Part shown: piece after piece, positions 1 to 7,410 of the stretch
How positions within the stretch are numbered: position 1 is the stretch's first letter
Layout of the letters: each line of letters begins with the position of its first letter
From: Acetivibrio alkalicellulosi
GTDB lineage: Bacteria; Bacillota; Clostridia; Acetivibrionales; Acetivibrionaceae
Assembly (NCBI GenBank): GCA_008125075.1
Contig: VLTH01000002.1
Location: 2,828,924-2,892,923 of the forward strand
Direction: 5' to 3'
Length of the DNA: 64,000 nt
Notes under the pieces: model-generated
The model's input: only the letters and a program-made list of their open reading frames with translations
The model's database searches: none
What the model was told of the DNA's origin: nothing
Program-made: the position numbers and the translations under genes

Positions 1-558
1 GATTTAGATTATGCATTTTCACTATGTGATAAATTTGATTTAAAACCAAGCAAAAAAATAAAGTCCCTTTCAACAGGCTATAACTCAATTTCAAAACTTA
101 TAACCACTCTTGCATCAAATGCAGAAATTTTAATTTTTGACGAGCCTATTTTAGGTTTAGACGCTTATCACAGGGATTTATTTTACAAAGAACTTTTGGC
201 AAACTTTATTAAAAAACCAAAAACAATAATATTATCAACACACATTATTGAAGAAATATCTGATATTTTAGAAAAAGTAGTTGTTATAAATGATAGAAAA
301 ATAGCAATAGATGATAGCGTTGAAAAAATACTCGGCAATGCTTATTGTGTTTCTGGTTCATCAGAGAACATAGACCAATTTATAAAAGGTAGAAATCCAG
401 TAAATATTGAGCAAATGGCTGCATTTAAGTCGGCTACTATAACTGGGCAATTAAATGATAACGACAGAGAGGCTGCAAAAAAATTAAACTTACAGTTTTC
501 AAAAGTGGAACTACAAAAACTGTTCATATATCTTACAAAAGGGGGTAGGCAACAATGA
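1..558 (+). CDS. ABC transporter ATP-binding protein (5' end outside window)
   Basis: The reading frame is open from base 1, so the gene starts upstream; the visible part is about 185 codons. It is the C-terminal half of an ABC ATPase. A degenerate signature motif LSTGY (about residue 24) stands in place of LSGGQ. Walker B with catalytic Glu reads ILIFDEP, followed by the D-loop LGLD, and the H-loop His is in ILSTHIIEE. Walker A lies outside the window. The stop overlaps the next start (ATGA), so it is co-translated with the permease downstream and the pair probably forms an ABC-2 type exporter. The substrate cannot be read from the sequence. Confidence 0.9.
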   Translation, partial: DLDYAFSLCDKFDLKPSKKIKSLSTGYNSISKLITTLASNAEILIFDEPILGLDAYHRDLFYKELLANFIKKPKTIILSTHIIEEISDILEKVVVINDRKIAIDDSVEKILGNAYCVSGSSENIDQFIKGRNPVNIEQMAAFKSATITGQLNDNDREAAKKLNLQFSKVELQKLFIYLTKGGRQQ

Positions 559-1307
559 AATGGTTAAAATTTGCCAAATATCAAATAGCAGAAATATTAC
601 CATCAGTAAGAAACTTTTATTTAATATTCTTAGCAATAATTATTTTCATAACAATTATTAGTAGATCAAATAGTAATTTTTCCGGGATTGATTTTGCATC
701 TGTAGTATTTATATTTATAGCAGGGCTAAATTCTTTTAGAAGTAGCTTTAATTTTGCTTTAGCTAATAATATTTCAAGAAAAGTATTCTTAAAAGGCATG
801 ATAGTAGCTATTTTTCCAATAACAATAACTATGTCCTTAATAGATTTGATTATTAATAGAGTGAGTAATATTTTTGTTCCAAATCCGAATAATTTCGACA
901 TGATATATGGAGCATATAGAGATATAGACAAAAGAAACATAATACGATCACTTGATTGGATGCCACAAAATGATGTTACTACACTTTTAGGAACAATACT
1001 CTGGCAATTTGCCCTATACTCTACAGTGTTTTTATTGGGAGTATTAATTACACTAATTTACTATAGAATCAGCAAACCTTTTAAAATTTTAGTTTCAGTA
1101 TCTCCAGTAATTTTAATAGTATTAAATATTTCCATTAAAGGCATGTTACCAGAATCTTTTGGAAAAGGCTTAAGCAACTTTGCAGTAGCTGCCTTTGGAT
1201 TTGAAACTCAAAACCCATTTATAGCAGTATTGAGCTTTGGAGTTATAGGATTAGTATTTTCTACATTTATATATTTATTAACTAGAAGAGCTGTTATAAA
1301 GGAGTAA
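555..1307 (+). CDS. ABC-2 type permease, partner of upstream ATPase
   Basis: A 250-residue protein with about six hydrophobic segments (near residues 20-37, 45-65, 80-100, 145-165, 175-195 and 220-243) and no recognisable enzymatic motif. Its start overlaps the stop of the ABC ATPase by four bases, and a near-perfect bidirectional terminator follows 10 bases after its stop. It is the membrane half of a small two-gene exporter; the polytopic topology and gene pairing support this, but the substrate is unknown. Confidence 0.8.
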   Translation: MKWLKFAKYQIAEILPSVRNFYLIFLAIIIFITIISRSNSNFSGIDFASVVFIFIAGLNSFRSSFNFALANNISRKVFLKGMIVAIFPITITMSLIDLIINRVSNIFVPNPNNFDMIYGAYRDIDKRNIIRSLDWMPQNDVTTLLGTILWQFALYSTVFLLGVLITLIYYRISKPFKILVSVSPVILIVLNISIKGMLPESFGKGLSNFAVAAFGFETQNPFIAVLSFGVIGLVFSTFIYLLTRRAVIKE

Positions 1308-1313
1308 TATAAC

Positions 1314-1371
1314 TAAAAAAGGGGCTGTCGCAATCAGTTTTAAAACTGCTATTGTGACAGCCCCTTTTTGT
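1314..1371. terminator. Bidirectional intrinsic terminator
   Basis: A long inverted repeat with arms AAAAAGGGGCTGTCGCAAT and ATTGTGACAGCCCCTTTTT. The centre CAGTTTTAAAACTG is itself a perfect palindrome, so almost the whole element pairs. A-rich and T-rich flanks allow termination in both directions, serving the plus-strand permease and the minus-strand dockerin gene. Confidence 0.9.
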
Positions 1372-1372
1372 A

Positions 1373-2839
1373 TTAATTTGATTGATTAACTGGAAACTCT
1401 TTAATTATACCTAATACAAAACGCTTTAAGGTAAAGTAGTCTAAAGAGTCTATTTTGCCATCTCCATTTAGGTCAGCAGTCTCTAACCCCGCAGGTATAT
1501 CATCTATAATTTCTAATATATATCTTCTTAATAGTACAAGATCTGCTGAGTTTATTTTTTTATCTCCATTTAAGTCTCCTTCTTTTAATTGATTCCAAAA
1601 TGGGTCGGATAAAAATACGTATCCGGTTTCAAGTTCCTTTGTTAACTCAAGTATGTTGAAGTTTACAATTTCCGGGTTACTAAACTTAACATATTGTACA
1701 TCATTTCCACTTAATATGACTTTATGGGTTTCTGACCCTTTAAAACTTGACAATGTAGATTTTTGAAAAAAATCTCCTTGTAACTCAAAAATCCCCCCAC
1801 TTAATTGGTCATTATCAAAAATTGTTTCAAGTAAAAAGTCTCCTTCTATCAATACATAGTCTTCTTCATTTGTCATTTTAAGAATAGAATTTTCATATAA
1901 TTTAAAATTACCTTCTACTATTAGTGAACCTCCATTTATGTCTACTATAGAATTATCATAATGATAACCTTCTACTTTCAAACCCCCTTCTACTTTCAAC
2001 ATATTTCCATTTAGATCAATTAATGATTTCTTAAAGTTTACTGAGTTTCTAATTGTTAAATCCTCATTTAATACCAATTTTGTTCTTTCTATGTTTAATT
2101 CAGATGTAAAACAACCATTTGATTTAAGTTCATTAGATCCAAAAAAAACACCAATATGTATACCTTCTTCAGAAGTATTTTTAAATTCAAGTATATTAAA
2201 TTTTATTGGAAATACGCTAATAGTTTGCTTTTCATCACCACTTAATAAAAACTTATGAGTGCCCGACGCCTCAATAATCCAATAATCCCATAATACGAAA
2301 TGACTGGATCCTTTTAAGTTGCCTTTTAATTCAAAAACTCCCGCATCTAATTGTTGCTTGACCCTGCTTATGCGAAATAAAAAGTCTCCTTCTATCAATA
2401 CATAGTCATCTTTATTTGTCATTTTAAGAATGACATCACCATATAATTCAAAATTACCTTCTACTATTAGTGAACCTCCATTTATATCTACTATACAAAC
2501 TTCATCTCGACTAGATACATTCAAAATTCCTTCTACTTTTAATGTTCCTGAGTTTAAGTCAATACTTCCATCTTCTAAAGATAAATTTCCTTTAACAACA
2601 ATGTTATAACCATTTAGCACAATGCATTGATTCACTTCAATATTTGAGTTTACAGTAAGGTCACTTTTTAAATAGTATTTGCCACCTTCAAATTCAAAAT
2701 AGTGTTCAATTTCTGAAAATGTCACCATGCTTTCAGCTGAAATTCCTGATATATTCAACAGGAAAAAAACTGAAATAATTGATACAAAAATAAAGACCTT
2801 CGGTTTCTTTACAACTTCTTTTAAACATTTTTTCATCAT
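1373..2839 (-). CDS. Secreted dockerin protein with a duplicated beta-rich module
   Basis: A 488-residue protein with an N-terminal signal/membrane segment (about residues 14-36), then two homologous modules of about 150 residues (roughly 59-223 and 256-403). Both modules contain the exact phrase INGGSLIVEGNF and the pattern ILKMTN..DYVLIEGDFL, and both are built from short beta-strand repeats, suggesting a beta-helix or polymer-like fold. The C terminus (421-483) is a type I dockerin with two calcium loops, DLNGDKKINSADLVLLRRY and DLNGDGKIDSLDYFTLKRF. It is therefore a predicted cellulosome-borne protein of unknown activity. No strong ribosome binding site lies just upstream of the ATG. A run of six G about 40 bases upstream could serve an in-frame ATT start, but this is uncertain. 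Confidence 0.85.
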   Translation of the reverse strand: MMKKCLKEVVKKPKVFIFVSIISVFFLLNISGISAESMVTFSEIEHYFEFEGGKYYLKSDLTVNSNIEVNQCIVLNGYNIVVKGNLSLEDGSIDLNSGTLKVEGILNVSSRDEVCIVDINGGSLIVEGNFELYGDVILKMTNKDDYVLIEGDFLFRISRVKQQLDAGVFELKGNLKGSSHFVLWDYWIIEASGTHKFLLSGDEKQTISVFPIKFNILEFKNTSEEGIHIGVFFGSNELKSNGCFTSELNIERTKLVLNEDLTIRNSVNFKKSLIDLNGNMLKVEGGLKVEGYHYDNSIVDINGGSLIVEGNFKLYENSILKMTNEEDYVLIEGDFLLETIFDNDQLSGGIFELQGDFFQKSTLSSFKGSETHKVILSGNDVQYVKFSNPEIVNFNILELTKELETGYVFLSDPFWNQLKEGDLNGDKKINSADLVLLRRYILEIIDDIPAGLETADLNGDGKIDSLDYFTLKRFVLGIIKEFPVNQSN

Positions 2840-3061
2840 AATAATTTCAGCAAGAACTTTAATTCTTGCCTTTTACCCCCCTTGTTTTTATTTATTTTTA
2901 ATAATACTACCTGTTATAATTATATCCTTTAGAATGATTTACTACAATACTTTAATGTGAAATTTATTGTTACTAAAGGCATTTTTTCCAGTATTAAAAC
3001 ATTATGAATTATAAAAATATGCTCGATATATATATTGATTATTAAAACAGGGTGGGTTATT

Positions 3062-6000
3062 ATGTTTTGTTTTAACTGCGGTATTAGTCTTCATAATGGA
3101 AAAAATAAAGAATGTCAGCTTTGTGGTGTAAAATTTGCCAAGACATGTTCTATGTGTCATTATCCTAACCCTTCTTTTGGTAAATATTGCTTTAACTGCG
3201 GATCAAAACTCAATATAATTGATACTCAGAGCTCTGTATTAAATTTTAACAAGCTTTCTGAAAATCGTAAAAATGTTGCTGTTATATTTGCAGATGTTTC
3301 AGGATTTACTGCCCTTTCAGAAAAAATGGATCCTGAAGAAATAAGGGAAATAATTAATGAATGTTTTAATTATATAACAAGGCCTGTTTATGAATTGGAA
3401 GGTACAATAGATAAATATATTGGTGACTGTATAATGATCCTTTTTGGTGCAAAATACATTCACAGTGACGATGCTAAACGCGCTGTAATGTGTGCTTTAA
3501 ATATGATGGATCTGGTTAAAGAATTTTCAGAAGAAAAATTATCAAAAAAGGATTTGTCCCTAACTCTATCAATAGGTATAAATTATGGTCTTGTTGTAAC
3601 AGGAAGCGTGGGAAACACATTTGACAAAGATTATACTGTAATGGGCGACATTGTAAATACCACTCAAAGACTTCAATCTAATGCCAAAAGTGGTTCTATT
3701 CTTGTGTCTGAGTCGGTATATACCGATACAAAAGACATTATTCACTATTCAGATCCTATGAATATAAAAGTAAAAAACAAAGAAAAACCCATAAGATGTT
3801 ATTCTCCAGTAAAATTATGTATTAATTATTTAAATCAAAATGATACTGTTTTTATTGGAAGAGAAAAAGAGTTAAATCATCTTGCATATGTATATAATAG
3901 TTCTGTAAATACAGACACTAAATATGTAAATGTCGTAGGTGAGGCTGGTATTGGAAAGACAAGGCTTTTAAAAGAGTTTTCCTCTAAACTTGGTAATGAA
4001 GTAAAAAGAGTATGGATAGATTTGAGCTCTCAATATCAAAACAGAGTTTATTATACAATATCAAATGTACTTATGAAAGTAATGAACATTAATTCTGATG
4101 ATAATATTAGTGTAAAGCAGAGAAGATTAATGTCCTTTCTAGACTATATACTAAGAGGTTTGAATGAAGATGAAATTAAACGAAATTATGATTTCATTGG
4201 CCTTTTATTAGGCTTAGATCGAGACAATGAATTTCAAAACATACTTAATTCTATGAGTTTTGACAGTATCAGTAAAGAAATAATTAAGCAATTATCTCTT
4301 TTCTTTACAAATTTAGCTAAAAAGCAGCAACTTATATTAATAATTGATGATATTCATTGGGCAGATACTAATTCTCTACATATATTAAAGAAATTAATCC
4401 AAACCCTTAACTATGTTGACATAACTTTTATATTTTCTTCAAGATCAGAAGTTGAAGAATTTAAATCTATAGATAATAAAATTCACATCTTAAACATTGG
4501 CAAGTTGGGCAAGAAAAGCATAAATAAAATGTCTTGTAAACTTCTTCAAGTAAAAAAGATTGACAATGCATTTCTAAATATAATAAATAAGTTTACAAAT
4601 GGGAATCCTCTTTACGTCCGCGAGTTTATTTATAACATAATAAAGTCTGATGGTTTTATTGTTAAAAATGATTTTGCCTATATGAAGGAAAATGAGATAA
4701 AAGAACTTCCTTCAAATATCCAAGGTCTCATTCTTGCTAAATTCTCTGAACTAAAAGAACCTATTCGTAACTTTCTACAAATTGCTTCGGTGGCCGGTAA
4801 AGAGTTTAATTTTTCAATTATGAGAGAAATTCTTGAATTAAGTAGTGATGAGATAAACGATTTATTAAAAGAGCCTATTCATATGAATATAATTTCATTA
4901 AAAACTGCATACACTACTGCTGGCACAGTAGATAAAATATATGTATTTAACCAGGACACAGAAAGAGAAGTTATTTATGATAGCATTTTAAATACAAATA
5001 AAAGAGATATTCACAAAAGAATAGGTGAAATAATAGAAAAAAGATATAGTTTAGAAATAGAAAATTTTTATGAAATACTTTTTGTTCATTTTATAAGTTC
5101 AGGATTAAATAAAAAGGCCGCCGAGTACAGTTTTAAAACTGCCCTTAAAAATAAATCGGTATACAACTTTTCCAGCGCACTTTATTACTATAATAAATAC
5201 TTAACATTAATAGATGATGACTCAAAAATATTTAATGCATATAAGGATATGGGCCACATTAATTTTATTATGGCCAACTATGAAAATTCCTTAGAAAACC
5301 TTAACAAAGCCCTCAATTATGCAAGGTTCAACGATGATATATATTCGGTTAATATAATGATTGCAGAAGTATTTAAGGAGCAGGATAATTATGAAAAGGC
5401 ACTTAAAATACTAAATCAACTCCAACCAAAAATAAAACAGGAGAACAATCTTTATGGAAAGTTGATGCAAATGAAATGTAGTATTTTAAGAATTATTGGA
5501 AACCCAGAAGCTTTAAGTATTGCAAAAAAATCTGAGCAGTTAATGATTAAGTTAATGGACTATGAAAATCTCTCTGAAACTATGAATCAAGCTGGGATTA
5601 TATATTATGGGAAAGGTGACATTTCAAATTCTTTGCTTTATTTAGATAAGTCTTTTAAATATGCCGAAAAAATAAATAATCTGGCTATTATGGCAAAAGT
5701 ATCAGGAAACCTTGGTGCTATTTATCATGCTACAGGAATGATATCTAAAGCACAGGATTTTTTTAGTAAGTCAATTGAAATATCAAAAAAAATATCTGAT
5801 CAACAAGGTTACATAGCGGCATCAATAAACCTTGGAATACTGTACATGGACAAAGGCTTATTTGAAAGTGCACACGAATTGCTTGATGATGCAATAAAAA
5901 ATTCTCAAGAAATATCTTCAAAACTAAACGAGTGTATTGCATTAACAAATGTTGGTGATATTATGTATGAGCAAGGTTTTTATGAAAAGGCATTAAAATA

Positions 6001-6463
6001 CTATAATAATTCACTTGAAATAGCTAAGGAGATAAATGTCCCCATAGGAGAGGGAATTAACTATTTAAGCATTGCCAAACTTTTTATTAAAACTGATGAA
6101 AACAGTAAAGTTCCTCAATTACTTGAAGTGGCTTTTAAAATCTTTAGTGAGTCAGAAGAAAAACCATATTTAAGTGACTATTATAGGTACAAGGCACAAT
6201 ACGAGTATAAAAAAGGAAATATAAATAGCGCAATAAAGAATTGTCAAAAGGCTATTGAAATTTCTATTGAAGTTGAAAGCGATATTCGAAAACTTAAGGC
6301 TCTACGTCTACAAGCTGAAATCTGCTGCTTTCTTGGAAATTTTCAAGAATCACTTGAAATTTGTACACAATCCATAAACATTTCTTTGCAATTAGAATCA
6401 GAATATGAGGCTTCTAAAGGATATAGTCTTATAAATAAAATTAAAGAAGCACAAAAGATATAG
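3062..6463 (+). CDS. Zinc-ribbon / class III adenylate cyclase / AAA ATPase / TPR signalling protein
   Basis: About 1133 residues from the ATG at 3062, which follows AGGGTGG with good spacing; an upstream in-frame TTG is less likely. Order of domains: two CxxC zinc-ribbon pairs (residues 2-50); a class III cyclase domain (about 70-250) with metal-binding Asp in FADVSGF and in KYIGD, the adenine-specifying Lys in DKYIGD, and YTVMGDIVN with the transition-state Asn; an AAA/STAND-type ATPase with Walker A GEAGIGKT (about 295) and Walker B LIIDDIHWAD (about 427); and many TPR repeats from about 690 to the end. The domain order is typical of large bacterial cyclase-ATPase-TPR regulators. The catalytic residues look intact, so cAMP synthesis is plausible; the input signal is unknown. 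Confidence 0.9.
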   Translation: MFCFNCGISLHNGKNKECQLCGVKFAKTCSMCHYPNPSFGKYCFNCGSKLNIIDTQSSVLNFNKLSENRKNVAVIFADVSGFTALSEKMDPEEIREIINECFNYITRPVYELEGTIDKYIGDCIMILFGAKYIHSDDAKRAVMCALNMMDLVKEFSEEKLSKKDLSLTLSIGINYGLVVTGSVGNTFDKDYTVMGDIVNTTQRLQSNAKSGSILVSESVYTDTKDIIHYSDPMNIKVKNKEKPIRCYSPVKLCINYLNQNDTVFIGREKELNHLAYVYNSSVNTDTKYVNVVGEAGIGKTRLLKEFSSKLGNEVKRVWIDLSSQYQNRVYYTISNVLMKVMNINSDDNISVKQRRLMSFLDYILRGLNEDEIKRNYDFIGLLLGLDRDNEFQNILNSMSFDSISKEIIKQLSLFFTNLAKKQQLILIIDDIHWADTNSLHILKKLIQTLNYVDITFIFSSRSEVEEFKSIDNKIHILNIGKLGKKSINKMSCKLLQVKKIDNAFLNIINKFTNGNPLYVREFIYNIIKSDGFIVKNDFAYMKENEIKELPSNIQGLILAKFSELKEPIRNFLQIASVAGKEFNFSIMREILELSSDEINDLLKEPIHMNIISLKTAYTTAGTVDKIYVFNQDTEREVIYDSILNTNKRDIHKRIGEIIEKRYSLEIENFYEILFVHFISSGLNKKAAEYSFKTALKNKSVYNFSSALYYYNKYLTLIDDDSKIFNAYKDMGHINFIMANYENSLENLNKALNYARFNDDIYSVNIMIAEVFKEQDNYEKALKILNQLQPKIKQENNLYGKLMQMKCSILRIIGNPEALSIAKKSEQLMIKLMDYENLSETMNQAGIIYYGKGDISNSLLYLDKSFKYAEKINNLAIMAKVSGNLGAIYHATGMISKAQDFFSKSIEISKKISDQQGYIAASINLGILYMDKGLFESAHELLDDAIKNSQEISSKLNECIALTNVGDIMYEQGFYEKALKYYNNSLEIAKEINVPIGEGINYLSIAKLFIKTDENSKVPQLLEVAFKIFSESEEKPYLSDYYRYKAQYEYKKGNINSAIKNCQKAIEISIEVESDIRKLKALRLQAEICCFLGNFQESLEICTQSINISLQLESEYEASKGYSLINKIKEAQKI

Positions 6464-6550
6464 CTATAAATTACAAAATCAACATTACTGAAATAGACAA
6501 GCAACATATTCTTTTATACTTGTCAATTTTCGCTGCGCCCTTGCGCCCTT

Positions 6551-6588
6551 GTGTGCATGTAACAAATGTGAAGAAAAATATGCACCCC
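6551..6588. repeat. Minimal relic of the MITE family (both ends, no interior)
   Basis: The 38 bases begin GTGTGCATGTAACAAATGTG, continue with AAGAAAAA, and end ATATGCACCCC. The left part matches the left terminal repeat of the 7211-7410 MITE and the last 13 bases match its right terminus, as if the interior had been deleted. It lies in the gap between the cyclase gene and the next gene. Confidence 0.6.
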
Positions 6589-6672
6589 CCTTGCACCCTT
6601 TCCCTTGTTCCTAAATATAATTTTTGTTAATATAATTATATAGAAAGATTTAATCATGAGGGGAGTAGTAAT

Positions 6673-7119
6673 ATGTTAAATATTATTTTAGGAATCTTTT
6701 TTGGCTTTTTACCAACAATGGTAGCTTACGGAAGAGAAAAAGAAAGTAGCGGTATAATATTTGCATTAAATTTATTATTAGGATTATCAATATTTATTAT
6801 TGGTCCTTTTGTACTTTTAGGATGGATATTCCTTTTAATTTGGGCTTTTAGTGTAGATTCATCAAAGGCTAATTCATGGGATACCAGTCAGTATAAAAGC
6901 ACTTTAAGATATGATCATCCTAAAAAAGAGTGTCCAAGATGCAAGAGTTCCATTGATTCTGACTGTACATCCTGCCCAAAATGCGGAGAAAGATTTAGCA
7001 ATGCATCTAATAGTAAACTTAATTTAGATAAAAATCAAGAAAAATGGAGATGCAAAAAGTGCGGTTCTCATAATCCCGTGGGCAAGGTATTCTGTGGTGA
7101 TTGTAATAGCTATAAGTGA
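6673..7119 (+). CDS. Small membrane protein with C-terminal zinc ribbons
   Basis: 148 residues. Two N-terminal hydrophobic segments (about 2-18 and 25-56) are followed by a soluble tail with two zinc-ribbon-like Cys clusters: CPRCKSSIDSDCTSCPKCG (about 90-108) and CKKCGSHNPVGKVFCGDC (about 127-144). The start has a GAGGGGAG ribosome binding site. It has no close operon partner. A role as a metal-binding or protein-interaction tail anchored to the membrane is inferred; the function is unknown. Confidence 0.75.
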   Translation: MLNIILGIFFGFLPTMVAYGREKESSGIIFALNLLLGLSIFIIGPFVLLGWIFLLIWAFSVDSSKANSWDTSQYKSTLRYDHPKKECPRCKSSIDSDCTSCPKCGERFSNASNSKLNLDKNQEKWRCKKCGSHNPVGKVFCGDCNSYK

Positions 7120-7210
7120 GTTATTTTCTGATACAGTCCCATTTCATCTTATAGAAAGTGAAGTGTTAGATTTAAGATGCACCTTTACTAGGATTTTTTG
7201 CACATAGTGT

Positions 7211-7410
7211 GGGTGCATGTAATAAATGTGAAGAAAAACATTCCAGAAACTTAAGTTACGCAGCCTAGTGCCTGTAAATGCTCCTCGGGGTCGAGCAAAA
7301 CTCGCTATCGCTCAAACAATGCTCTCCCTTTCCTCGTCGCATTAACAGGCTCTAAAACTTGCTTCACAATGTTTCTTCCATGTTTTTCTTCACTTAGAAA
7401 ATATGCACCC
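7211..7410. mobile_element. MITE, ISLre2-type ends, with 9 bp target duplication
   Basis: A 200 bp non-coding element. The left end reads GGGTGCATGTAATAAATGTG then AAGAAAAACAT; the inverted right end reads GGGTGCATATTTTCTAAGTG then AAGAAAAACAT, giving an imperfect terminal inverted repeat of about 31 bases. It is flanked by the perfect 9-base duplication ACATAGTGT (7202-7210 and 7411-7419). The interior has further pairing (CCTGTAAATGC with GCATTAACAGG). The terminus matches that of the ISLre2-like element at 63118. The right end supplies the last codons and stop of the minus-strand gene next to it. Confidence 0.93.
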
